In this document: positions 1-6,203 of the stretch, piece after piece
How the letters are laid out: every line of letters starts with the position of its first letter
Position numbering within the stretch: position 1 is the first letter of the stretch
NCBI GenBank assembly: GCA_024636595.1
Contig: JAGXGT010000045.1
Location: 1-12,493, forward strand
Length of the DNA stretch: 12,493 bases
Direction of reading: 5' to 3'
Source of the DNA: Sphingomonadales bacterium
GTDB taxonomy: Bacteria; Pseudomonadota; Alphaproteobacteria; Sphingomonadales; Sphingomonadaceae
Translations under genes and position numbers: made by a program
The notes under the pieces: model-generated
Told to the model about the DNA's origin: nothing
Database searches by the model: none
The model's input: only the letters and a program-made list of their open reading frames with translations

Positions 1-299
1 GCCAGACCCCAGAAGAACAGATAGGACATGAAGACGACGATGATGCCGCGCTGCAGATGGACCTTGCGCGCGGCCCTGCCCGGCATTTTGGGGCGCCGTG
101 CAAAGAAGATCACGGAAACAATGGCGAGAGAGCAAAGCACCCGCCAGAGCAGCGCATTATAGGCACCGAGCTCGATTGCCAGGCTTTTCATCACCACATC
201 CATCATCGCGAAGCTGAGCAGTCCGATAAGCACCGAACCTGCGGGGAGCAAAGGAGGAGCATCTTCCAGCTGCGCGTCGGCGGAAATCAGATCGGACAT
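1..299 (-). CDS. EamA/DMT-family membrane transporter, N-terminal part (runs off the left edge)
   Basis: The first 99 residues are visible, starting at an ATG at 299-297. After a hydrophilic cytoplasmic leader (MSDLISADAQLEDAPPLLPA) comes a hydrophobic helix at about residues 20-40 (GSVLIGLLSFAMMDVVMKSL). A short GAYNALLWR turn follows, then a second helix at about 54-66 (VLCSLAIVSVIFF), a basic loop (ARRPKMPGRAARKVH), and the start of a third helix (GIIVVFMSYLFFWGLA). This alternation of helices with a basic cytoplasmic loop is the pattern of the ten-helix drug/metabolite transporter superfamily, inner-membrane carriers or exporters of small metabolites. The substrate cannot be read from this fragment. 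A GGAA lies about 6 bases before the ATG as a weak ribosome binding site. The gene is 133 bp downstream of the acyl-CoA dehydrogenase on the same strand, and nothing shows that it belongs to that operon. Family call fairly sure, function open. Confidence 0.75.
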   Translation of the reverse strand, partial: MSDLISADAQLEDAPPLLPAGSVLIGLLSFAMMDVVMKSLAIELGAYNALLWRVLCSLAIVSVIFFARRPKMPGRAARKVHLQRGIIVVFMSYLFFWGL

Positions 300-322
300 A
301 TATTATTCCATCAGACAAATGC

Positions 323-381
323 TGTCGAAGCCGGTTGCTCGGTTATCGCTCTCTGTGCTTCGACAAGCTAAGCACGAACGG
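323..381. repeat. Degenerate copy of a TTCGACAAGCT palindromic repeat
   Basis: TGTCGAAG at 323-330 is the exact inverse complement of CTTCGACA at 358-365, giving an 8-bp stem with a 27-base loop. The segment 359-381 matches 12300-12322 at 20 of 23 positions, including an exact TTCGACAAGCT and a final AACGG. The left outer arm seen in the 12252 copy is missing here, so this looks like a decayed or partial copy. It fills much of the 133-bp gap between the acyl-CoA dehydrogenase and the transporter gene. The rest of that gap shows no gene and no convincing terminator. Confidence 0.6.
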
Positions 382-432
382 TGTTATCAGAGGTGATGCT
401 TATCCACTGGTAACCGAAAATGGCAAGCGGGA

Positions 433-1575
433 TCAGAGACCCATTTGCCGGACCGCAAGATCGCGCATGATTTCCTCGGAGCCGCCGCCAATCGCCATCA
501 CCTTGACCTCGCGATAGAAACGCTCGACCGGATTGCCGCGCAAATAGCCGGCCCCGCCGAGAATCTGCATCGCTTCGCTGGCGCAGAACTCGAGATCCTT
601 GGTGGCACTGAACTTGGCCTTGCAAATCTGCGCGACCGGCATTTCGCCCTGATCGGCGAGCCAGCAAATCTGGTTCAGCCAGCCGTCGAGCCGGTCGACG
701 CGCGCCGACATATCGGCGATCTTGTGGCGGATCACCTGATGTTTGATCATCGGCTTGCCGAAGGTCTCGCGCTGCTGCGCATAGGCGATCGAATATTCGA
801 GCAGCACCCGCATCATGCCGAGACACTGGGCAACCATGCCGAGTCGTTCGTGGTTGAAATTGTGCATGATCTGGATGAAGCCGCGCCCCTCTTCCCCAAG
901 CATGTTCTCCGCCGGGACGCGCACCTCGTCGAAATAGAGCGAGGCCTGATCCGACGCCCACCAGCCCATTTTCTTGTCGAGCGCGGCGCGCGAGAAACCC
1001 TCGGCATCCTTCTCCACCAGAAACAGCGAGATGCCTTGCAGGCCTTCGCCGCCGGTGCGGGCGCCGATGACATAATAGTCGGCGGTCATGCCGCCGGTGA
1101 TAAAGGTCTTGGTGCCATTGATTACCCAGTGATTGCCATCCTGCCTGGCCGTGGTCTGCATATTGGCGACATCCGATCCCCCGCCAGGCTCGGTGATGCC
1201 AAGGCTGGAACCCTTATTGCCGAGCACGATATCTTTCAGGATGCGGTCCTTGATATCCTGCGATGCGAGCTTGTGGATCGGGCCGATCGAGATAGAGCGG
1301 CCGCCGAGCGCCGCCAGCGTGCCGCCATTATGCGCCCGCGCCGCTTCCTCGCCCCAGGCCGCGCGCATGAAGATATCGTCCATGCCGAGACCGCCATATT
1401 TTTCGTCAACGCCAAAGCCCCAGACGCCGAGCGCGCCGACCTTCTGGTGCAGTGCCCAGGGAATTTCGCCGGCCTCGTCCCATTCGTTGGCGTGCGGCTG
1501 CAATTCGGTTTCGGCGAAGCGGCGGCAAGTGGAGCGGAATTCACGGCGCTCGTCATTATCGAACGGTCGAAGCAT
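433..1575 (-). CDS. Acyl-CoA dehydrogenase (FAD-dependent)
   Basis: Cytosolic flavoprotein that oxidises an acyl-CoA to the 2,3-enoyl-CoA and passes electrons to electron-transfer flavoprotein. The 380 residues match the usual family length. The order is an N-terminal helical domain (about 5-115), a middle beta domain with the signature ITEPGGGSD (127-135), and a C-terminal helical domain (about 228-378) containing QRETFGKP and QILGGAGYLRGNPVERFYRE. The medium-chain-type catalytic glutamate (the E of YEGT) is replaced by Gly364 in IGGGSEEI. Glu243 in NHERL sits where isovaleryl-CoA and long-chain enzymes carry their base, so it is the probable catalytic residue. This suggests a branched, long-chain or otherwise unusual acyl-CoA substrate, which sequence cannot settle. 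The ATG is preceded by GGGAGAGAG, a good ribosome binding site. The gene follows the thioesterase by 29 bp on the same strand, with an 18-bp palindrome in the gap. Confidence 0.93.
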   Translation of the reverse strand: MLRPFDNDERREFRSTCRRFAETELQPHANEWDEAGEIPWALHQKVGALGVWGFGVDEKYGGLGMDDIFMRAAWGEEAARAHNGGTLAALGGRSISIGPIHKLASQDIKDRILKDIVLGNKGSSLGITEPGGGSDVANMQTTARQDGNHWVINGTKTFITGGMTADYYVIGARTGGEGLQGISLFLVEKDAEGFSRAALDKKMGWWASDQASLYFDEVRVPAENMLGEEGRGFIQIMHNFNHERLGMVAQCLGMMRVLLEYSIAYAQQRETFGKPMIKHQVIRHKIADMSARVDRLDGWLNQICWLADQGEMPVAQICKAKFSATKDLEFCASEAMQILGGAGYLRGNPVERFYREVKVMAIGGGSEEIMRDLAVRQMGL

Positions 1576-1591
1576 ATCTCTCTCCCAAGAG

Positions 1592-1609
1592 TTTAATCAG
1601 TTGATTAAA
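1592..1609. promoter_or_regulatory. 18-bp palindrome, candidate operator before the acyl-CoA dehydrogenase
   Basis: TTTAATCAGTTGATTAAA consists of two perfect 8-base arms around a 2-base centre. It covers the stop codon of the thioesterase (1605-1607) and ends 16 bases before the acyl-CoA dehydrogenase ATG. The AT-only outer arms and two-base loop make a poor RNA hairpin, so a DNA-binding dimer, for example a TetR- or MarR-type regulator, is the likelier reader (inference). The same TTTAAT-N6-ATTAAA frame recurs at 5970-5987 upstream of the TonB-dependent receptor. No regulator gene is visible in the window. Confidence 0.55.
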
Positions 1610-2054
1610 GCTGTATCGCTTCCAGCGCGGAACGCAAGGGGGTGGGGAGAGAAACCGGGCGCCGGGTCGCGCGATCGACATAGACATGGGTGAAGCTGCC
1701 CGCCGCCGAAGCGCTATCCTCGTCCCCGCGAAACAAACCGACACCGTAAGTGACGCTGCTGTTGCCGAGCCGGTCAACCCGGATGCGCGCCGTCACGTCG
1801 TCCGGAAGGGCGATGGGCGCGAAATAGTCGCAGCTGGTGTTGACGACCAGACCGATCGTGTCACCGCCGGTGATGTCGAGCGTGCCCTGCTCGATCAGAT
1901 AGCGATTGACCGCCGTGTCGAACCAGAAATAATAGATGGCGTTGTTTACGTGACCATAAGGGTCATTGTCGTTCCAGCGGGTGGTGATGAGCGAGCCGGT
2001 GCGATAGTCGCTGCGGACCGGCGGTTCAGCCCTCGGGCTTTTACCAGGCGGCAT
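1605..2054 (-). CDS. Hotdog-fold acyl-CoA thioesterase (4HBT / YbgC-FadM type)
   Basis: Hydrolyses an acyl-CoA thioester to free acid and CoA in the cytosol. The 149 residues are a single hotdog domain. The family motif is at 26-38 (RWNDNDPYGHVNN), where Asp31 corresponds to the catalytic aspartate of Pseudomonas 4-hydroxybenzoyl-CoA thioesterase (the second Asp of GDCDP). It is followed by the long helix YYFWFDTAVNRYL and later strands VVNTSCDYFAPI and SSVTYGVGLFR. The first 15 residues are polar and probably disordered. The ATG lies inside the alcohol dehydrogenase gene, which it overlaps by 14 bp. AAAGGA 6 bases upstream supports this start, and the overlap implies translational coupling. 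The role may be to release CoA from dead-end intermediates of the pathway formed with its neighbours (inference). Substrate unknown. Confidence 0.88.
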   Translation of the reverse strand: MPPGKSPRAEPPVRSDYRTGSLITTRWNDNDPYGHVNNAIYYFWFDTAVNRYLIEQGTLDITGGDTIGLVVNTSCDYFAPIALPDDVTARIRVDRLGNSSVTYGVGLFRGDEDSASAAGSFTHVYVDRATRRPVSLPTPLRSALEAIQL

Positions 2055-3201
2055 CGTAGATCCTTTGGGCGTCGGCGAGCGTCAATTCTTTGGGATTGTT
2101 GACGAGCAGGCGAGTCTGCAGCATCGCCGCTTCTGCCAATTCGGTCGTGGCTTCCTTTGCGATGCCGATCTCGCGCAACTTGCGGGGCGCCTTCACCTTG
2201 ACGGCGAGCGATTCCAGATAGTCGATAAACTCCTGCGCCCGCGCTTCGCTGCTGTTCTCGTTGCCGCGCGGGATGTCGAGTGCGTCAGCCAGTTGCGCGT
2301 AGAGCGGAGCGGCGGCTTCGAGGTTGAACTGCATGACATAGGGCATGACCAGCGCGTTGGAGAGGCCGTGCGGGACATGATAAATGCCGCCGAGCGGATA
2401 AGCGAGCGCGTGGATAGCGCCGACCGGCGAATTGGCAAACGCTTGTCCTGCCAGCATCGATCCGCGCAGCATCGCTTCGCGGGCCTCCATATTGCGTCCG
2501 TCGAAACAGGCGGTTTCGATATTGGCGGTGAGCAATCTCAACGCCTCGATCGCCAGCATATCGGAGACCGGGTTCTTGGCATTGCGGCCTGTGTAGGATT
2601 CAATCGCATGGACCATGGCATCGATTCCGGTTGCGGCGGTCACATCGGCGGGAAGTCCCAGCGTCAGTGCCGGGTCGAGCAACGCGACATCGGCAAACAG
2701 ATAGGGCGAGACAATCCCGGCCTTGGTCGTTTCTCCGGTGGTCAGGATCGAAATCGCGGTCACTTCCGATCCGGTGCCGGAGGTGGTCGGGATCAAGATG
2801 GTTGGCAGGCCCTTGCGTTCGAGTGCGCCGACGCCATAAATGTCGGCAAGCGGCTGCGCGCCGTCGACCGCAAGCGCGGCAACCACTTTGGCGGTGTCGA
2901 GCGAACTGCCGCCGCCCAGTCCGATGACAATATCGATATCGGCGGCGAGCGCTGCTGCGATCGCTTGCCGGACAATCGACTCCGGGGGGTCGGCAACCAC
3001 AGCGTCGAATATCACGACCTCCAGACCGGCGTCTCGCAGAGTCTGCTCAACCGGTGCAATCAAGCCCGCACCGACAATGCCCTTATCGGTGACAATCATC
3101 GGTCTGGATGCGCGCAGGGCGGCGATCTGTCCGGGGAGTTCCGCGAGACAGCCTTCGCCAAAGTGGAGCACGGGTACGGTCTGGAAGATAAAGTTTTTCA
3201 T
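2041..3201 (-). CDS. Iron-type (group III) NAD(P)-dependent alcohol dehydrogenase
   Basis: Interconverts an alcohol with its aldehyde or ketone in the cytosol. With the ATG at 3201 the protein has 386 residues, the usual family length. The opening MKNFIFQTVPVLHFGEG is typical, followed by the nucleotide-binding GGGSSLDTAK (96-105), IPTTSGTGSE (137-146), and the metal-site residues Asp194 and His198 (DAMVHAIESY), His264 (AIHALAYPLGG) and His278 (HVPHGLSNA). These four match the iron ligands of FucO-type enzymes. A TTG at 3237 could extend the protein by 12 residues, but those residues have no family counterpart, so the ATG is preferred; no strong ribosome binding site precedes either. It is the first gene of the dehydrogenase-thioesterase-acyl-CoA dehydrogenase set. 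A strong terminator ends only 34 bases upstream, leaving little room for a promoter. Such enzymes include butanol, lactaldehyde, maleylacetate and 4-hydroxybutyrate dehydrogenases; the substrate is not assigned here. Confidence 0.92.
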   Translation of the reverse strand: MKNFIFQTVPVLHFGEGCLAELPGQIAALRASRPMIVTDKGIVGAGLIAPVEQTLRDAGLEVVIFDAVVADPPESIVRQAIAAALAADIDIVIGLGGGSSLDTAKVVAALAVDGAQPLADIYGVGALERKGLPTILIPTTSGTGSEVTAISILTTGETTKAGIVSPYLFADVALLDPALTLGLPADVTAATGIDAMVHAIESYTGRNAKNPVSDMLAIEALRLLTANIETACFDGRNMEAREAMLRGSMLAGQAFANSPVGAIHALAYPLGGIYHVPHGLSNALVMPYVMQFNLEAAAPLYAQLADALDIPRGNENSSEARAQEFIDYLESLAVKVKAPRKLREIGIAKEATTELAEAAMLQTRLLVNNPKELTLADAQRIYDAAW

Positions 3202-3227
3202 GAACCAGTCTTTTGCACCAATGGTTC
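3202..3227 (-). promoter_or_regulatory. Short inverted repeat directly before the alcohol dehydrogenase ATG
   Basis: On the minus strand GAACCA is followed after 14 bases by TGGTTC, which abuts the ATG. A 6-bp RNA stem would place the purine-rich GCAAAAGAC stretch in its loop. It could modulate translation start or be chance. It is listed because it lies in the only 34 bases between the terminator and the gene. Confidence 0.25.
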
Positions 3228-3235
3228 TGCCGCGC

Positions 3236-3264
3236 AATAAAAAGGGGCCGGAAAAACCGGCCCC
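3236..3264 (-). terminator. Intrinsic terminator downstream of the TonB-dependent receptor
   Basis: Reading the minus strand, GGGGCCGG, a five-T loop and CCGGCCCC form a perfect 8-bp all-GC stem, followed at once by TTTTTATT. This is a textbook rho-independent terminator. It lies 42 bp past the receptor stop codon and so ends that transcript. Its T-run finishes 34 bases before the alcohol dehydrogenase ATG, so it either isolates the catabolic genes or acts as a leaky attenuator between them and the receptor. Confidence 0.9.
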
Positions 3265-3273
3265 TGATTGTCT

Positions 3274-3299
3274 GGTGACATGCTGTCACCCGATTTTTT
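3274..3299 (+). terminator. Plus-strand terminator-like hairpin opposite the receptor 3' end
   Basis: GGTGACA (3274-3280), a TGC loop and TGTCACC (3284-3290) form a perfect 7-bp stem, followed three bases later by six T's (3294-3299) on the plus strand. No plus-strand gene ends here, so it could stop antisense transcripts before they enter the receptor gene. Alternatively it is simply a second hairpin in the receptor's 3' untranslated region. Confidence 0.45.
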
Positions 3300-3305
3300 G
3301 CGATA

Positions 3306-5882
3306 CTAGAACTTGCCGCGAAGGGTCAGGCCGTAGCTGCGTGGCTCCTGAACGAAGGCCGAACGCGAACCGGAACGGAGCACGGTGTTGAACGTCACAC
3401 CGCGGGTCACTTCGTTGGTCAGGTTGGTCACGAAGGCTTCGATACCCCATGCGTCATCCTGGCTGCCGAGACCGGCGCGCAAGTTGAGCTTGATATTGCC
3501 ATCCTGCTGATCGAACGGAACCGGAATGTTCGCTGCGAGATTGGCAGGATCAATCGCCTGGGTAGACGTCCGCCGATCACCTTCAAAACGCATCTGCGCG
3601 TTGAGGAAGTATTTCAGGTTGTTACCGATTTCATTGGTATAGGTAGCGCCTGCAATGCCCACGATGTCCGGCGCATTGGTCAGCGAATTGCCACACAAAG
3701 ACACAACATTCTGATTGGTTTGTGTACCAGCACAATCAGTCGGATAATTGGCATCGGTGATCGTCAGAGCAGCGTTGACCGTGAAATGGTCGCTCGGACG
3801 GATCGTCGTTTCAATTTCCACGCCCTGGGTTTCCGCTTTCGGAACATTGAAGGTCTGGAACTGTGCGCCGGTGAATTCCAGAACCTGGAAGTTCGAGAAT
3901 TCCTCGCGGAAGGCGGCCAGGTTCAAAGTGACTGCATTGTCGAGGAATTTGGCTTTCAGACCAATTTCATACGAGTCCACTTCTTCGGACAGGAAGCGCG
4001 GATCAGCGCCGCCAGCCGCAGCGGTGGAGTCGAGGTTGAAGCCGCCCGATTTATAACCGTGGGTAAAGCTGGCATAGACATTGATCGGATCGGCAAAGGC
4101 ATAAGCCACTTTACCGGTGTAGATCAGTTCATTGTCGCTAAACTTGCTGTTAAATGTCCGCGGTGACGGCAAGACAGCCGCAAATGGCGCATCAGCTGGT
4201 GCGGTAAAGGCAAAGCAACCCAGACCGAAAAATGCGTTTTGCAGAGCAGACTGATTAGCGGCAGGCAAGCTACTCAGAAGAGTCTGAAGGCCGCCACCGG
4301 GAGAGATCTGGCCAACAATTGCCGGGCAGACCGGGTTATTGTTTCCGCCGCTGGCGAAGCTTCCGTCCTTGCTTTCATCCGAATAGCGCAGACCAACCGT
4401 CAGCTCCAGGCCATCGGCAACTTCCAGCGTGTTGTGCGTGAAGACCGACCAGCTCTTGCTGTTCTGCGTATAAAGATTGTTGTTGGTGACGGTCGCAGGA
4501 TTGAAGCCGGTGATATTCTGCAGCGGGGTAGCGCCAAAGAAAATCGGGCTCAGCGGATTGAGGCTGGCACCGCCAGTGGCACCGCCAAGGATCGCTCCAA
4601 CGAGCCGGTCATAATCTGCACCGAGCGCGAAAGACACATCCTGAGAAATGTCTTCCTTGGAATAATATCCGCCAACGAGCCAGTTCAAAGCGCCGCCGAA
4701 AGCTTCACCCTGAACGCGCAGTTCGTGGGTCATGGTTTCGATCGAGGTCTGATTGTCCGTCACGTTGAAGACATCGAGACCCGAGAAATCGGAATCATAG
4801 GCTTCGACCGCATCATATTCGCGATAAGAACCGATATAGATCAAGTCCGCGCTATCGCCCAAAGGCACTTCGATTTCACCGGTCACGCCCCATTGATCAA
4901 ATTTCGTTTGCGGAGCGAAATTGGCGGTCGCGATGCGGTTGTCGGTTGCGATTTCAGCATTTGTTGTATCGAAAGGATTTGTCGGGACAACCGGTGCAGC
5001 CATGCCGCCGCGGGCACCCAATCCGACCGCTGCGAACAGGCCAGCGGTTTCAAGCGGCGATTTCAGGACTTCGACGGCTGCACAGCAACCGGCGGAGCTC
5101 TTGGCATAGTCAGCGATCAAACGACCGCGGATGCCACTGTCGGTTTCAAAACCGAGCTGTCCACGGATCAGATATTGGTCGGTGCCGTTCGATTCACCAA
5201 CTTTGGTGCCGGTCTTGTCAACCACGGTTACATAGCCGTCACGCTCGCGATAAGCGCCAGTGACGCGCAGGGCGAGATAATCTTTCATGATCGGCACGTT
5301 GACCGCACCCTGAACGCTGTAGAGATCGCGATTGCCATAAGTGGCATTGGCGAAACCGCCAAATTCGTTCAGATCAGGTCGGACGTTGGTGATGTTCAAG
5401 GCACCGGCAGAGGTATTGCGGCCGAACAGCGTGCCCTGCGGGCCGCGTAGAACTTCGACGCGTTCGACGTCGACAAATTCGGAAAGCGCGACACCCGGAC
5501 GGGACTGATAGGCACCGTCGATGAAGATACCGACAGCCGATTCAAAGCCAATGTTGTTGGATGTCGTTCCGACACCGCGAATCCGCAGCACCACCGAACC
5601 CGACGCCAGCTGGGCGTTGGATGTCGAGAAGCTGGAGGATACGTTGGTAATCTGGCCAACATTGACAACGCCCTGGCGTTCCAGCTGGACCGGGCTGACC
5701 GCGGTCACTGCAAGAGGAATGGCCTGCACGTCCTGTGCACGGCGGGTCGCCGTCACGATGATGACATTATCGTCGAAAGTTGCGGCTTCCTGCGTTTCGT
5801 CCTGGACGTCCTGCGCAAAAGCGGGGGTGGTCATGGCGGTTGTGCATAGCGCCGCCATGAGGAATTTATGGATCGTTTTCAT
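3306..5882 (-). CDS. TonB-dependent outer-membrane receptor
   Basis: Outer-membrane gated channel that takes up a scarce or bulky substrate using TonB-ExbBD energy. The 858 residues begin with a signal peptide (MKTIHKFLMAALCTTAMTTPAFA, cut after AFA at 23). A TonB box-like NVIIVTAT follows (39-46), then the plug with VLRIRGVGT (98-106), IFIDGAYQSR (119-128) and VERVEVLRGPQGTLFGRNTS (139-158). The rest is a 22-strand-type barrel ending in LTLRGKF with the terminal phenylalanine used for outer-membrane insertion. A vicinal Cys-Cys (266-267) lies in an early barrel loop. GGAG 7 bases before the ATG supports the start. No siderophore or B12 gene is nearby. The downstream same-strand genes for alcohol and acyl-CoA metabolism, and a matching operator-like palindrome, hint at a carbon substrate rather than iron (inference). 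Substrate unassigned. Confidence 0.95.
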   Translation of the reverse strand: MKTIHKFLMAALCTTAMTTPAFAQDVQDETQEAATFDDNVIIVTATRRAQDVQAIPLAVTAVSPVQLERQGVVNVGQITNVSSSFSTSNAQLASGSVVLRIRGVGTTSNNIGFESAVGIFIDGAYQSRPGVALSEFVDVERVEVLRGPQGTLFGRNTSAGALNITNVRPDLNEFGGFANATYGNRDLYSVQGAVNVPIMKDYLALRVTGAYRERDGYVTVVDKTGTKVGESNGTDQYLIRGQLGFETDSGIRGRLIADYAKSSAGCCAAVEVLKSPLETAGLFAAVGLGARGGMAAPVVPTNPFDTTNAEIATDNRIATANFAPQTKFDQWGVTGEIEVPLGDSADLIYIGSYREYDAVEAYDSDFSGLDVFNVTDNQTSIETMTHELRVQGEAFGGALNWLVGGYYSKEDISQDVSFALGADYDRLVGAILGGATGGASLNPLSPIFFGATPLQNITGFNPATVTNNNLYTQNSKSWSVFTHNTLEVADGLELTVGLRYSDESKDGSFASGGNNNPVCPAIVGQISPGGGLQTLLSSLPAANQSALQNAFFGLGCFAFTAPADAPFAAVLPSPRTFNSKFSDNELIYTGKVAYAFADPINVYASFTHGYKSGGFNLDSTAAAGGADPRFLSEEVDSYEIGLKAKFLDNAVTLNLAAFREEFSNFQVLEFTGAQFQTFNVPKAETQGVEIETTIRPSDHFTVNAALTITDANYPTDCAGTQTNQNVVSLCGNSLTNAPDIVGIAGATYTNEIGNNLKYFLNAQMRFEGDRRTSTQAIDPANLAANIPVPFDQQDGNIKLNLRAGLGSQDDAWGIEAFVTNLTNEVTRGVTFNTVLRSGSRSAFVQEPRSYGLTLRGKF

Positions 5883-5969
5883 GTATATACTCCAGTTGAA
5901 CTCGCTGCCGTTTTCGCCAATTTCCTGGGGGGATGGCTTATTTTTACGGCAGCTGCGGGGCGTCCGTCG

Positions 5970-5987
5970 TTTAATTGAACCATTAAA
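5970..5987. promoter_or_regulatory. 18-bp inverted repeat, candidate operator upstream of the TonB-dependent receptor
   Basis: TTTAATTGAACCATTAAA has 6-base arms TTTAAT and ATTAAA around six bases, the same length and arm sequence as the site at 1592-1609. It lies 87 bp upstream of the receptor ATG, where a promoter operator would be expected, and 216 bp upstream of gpmA on the other side. The receptor-facing strand has a TTGATT overlapping the site that could be a -35 element, but I could not pair it with a convincing -10. Confidence 0.5.
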
Positions 5988-6002
5988 TCAAGCGGAGAAG
6001 GG

Positions 6003-6089
6003 CAGATACAGGCCGATTGCACAGCAGGCGTTGTAAAAATGTTACATTCGATTGGCGAGAACGACTATCATCTCGCCATACTGTATCTG
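6003..6089. other. Nested inverted repeats in the receptor-gpmA intergenic region
   Basis: Three sets of perfect complementary arms lie together: CAGATACAG (6003-6011) with CTGTATCTG (6081-6089); TGTAA (6032-6036) with TTACA (6042-6046); TGGCGAGA (6053-6060) with TCTCGCCA (6071-6078). If transcribed, they could fold as a closed multibranch structure with a 9-bp outer stem. They could equally be protein-binding sites in the divergent control region. I recognise no known riboswitch or small RNA. In the rest of 5883-6203 I see only the operator-like site and the gpmA ribosome binding site. Confidence 0.4.
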
Positions 6090-6203
6090 TCCGGATCAGC
6101 GGGCATCGATTTGCTCGATGGAGCGCATTTTCATCTGAAATCACTCTTGGCGGTGCATATCATCGCCGCTAGAGAAGAGCGAACTCAAGCTTAAGGACCC
6201 TCA

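Noticed and set aside
445..1596. Long plus-strand open frame opposite the acyl-CoA dehydrogenase
   Set aside because: It mirrors a clearly homologous gene on the other strand and its translation resembles no family. Long antisense frames are expected from GC-rich codon use.
1592..1609. Intrinsic terminator between the thioesterase and acyl-CoA dehydrogenase genes
   Set aside because: The stem is AT-rich with a two-base loop and no T-run, so it would be too weak; a protein-binding site fits better.
3202..3237. TTG start for the alcohol dehydrogenase, 12 codons upstream of the chosen ATG
   Set aside because: The extra residues have no family counterpart, and the family N-terminus begins at the ATG.
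2065..3240. Long plus-strand open frame opposite the alcohol dehydrogenase
   Set aside because: Shadow of a gene with all metal-ligand motifs intact; the antisense translation has no recognisable domain.
4239..5450. 403-codon plus-strand open frame inside the TonB-dependent receptor
   Set aside because: The receptor reading has a signal peptide, plug and terminal Phe. The antisense product has no recognisable motif.
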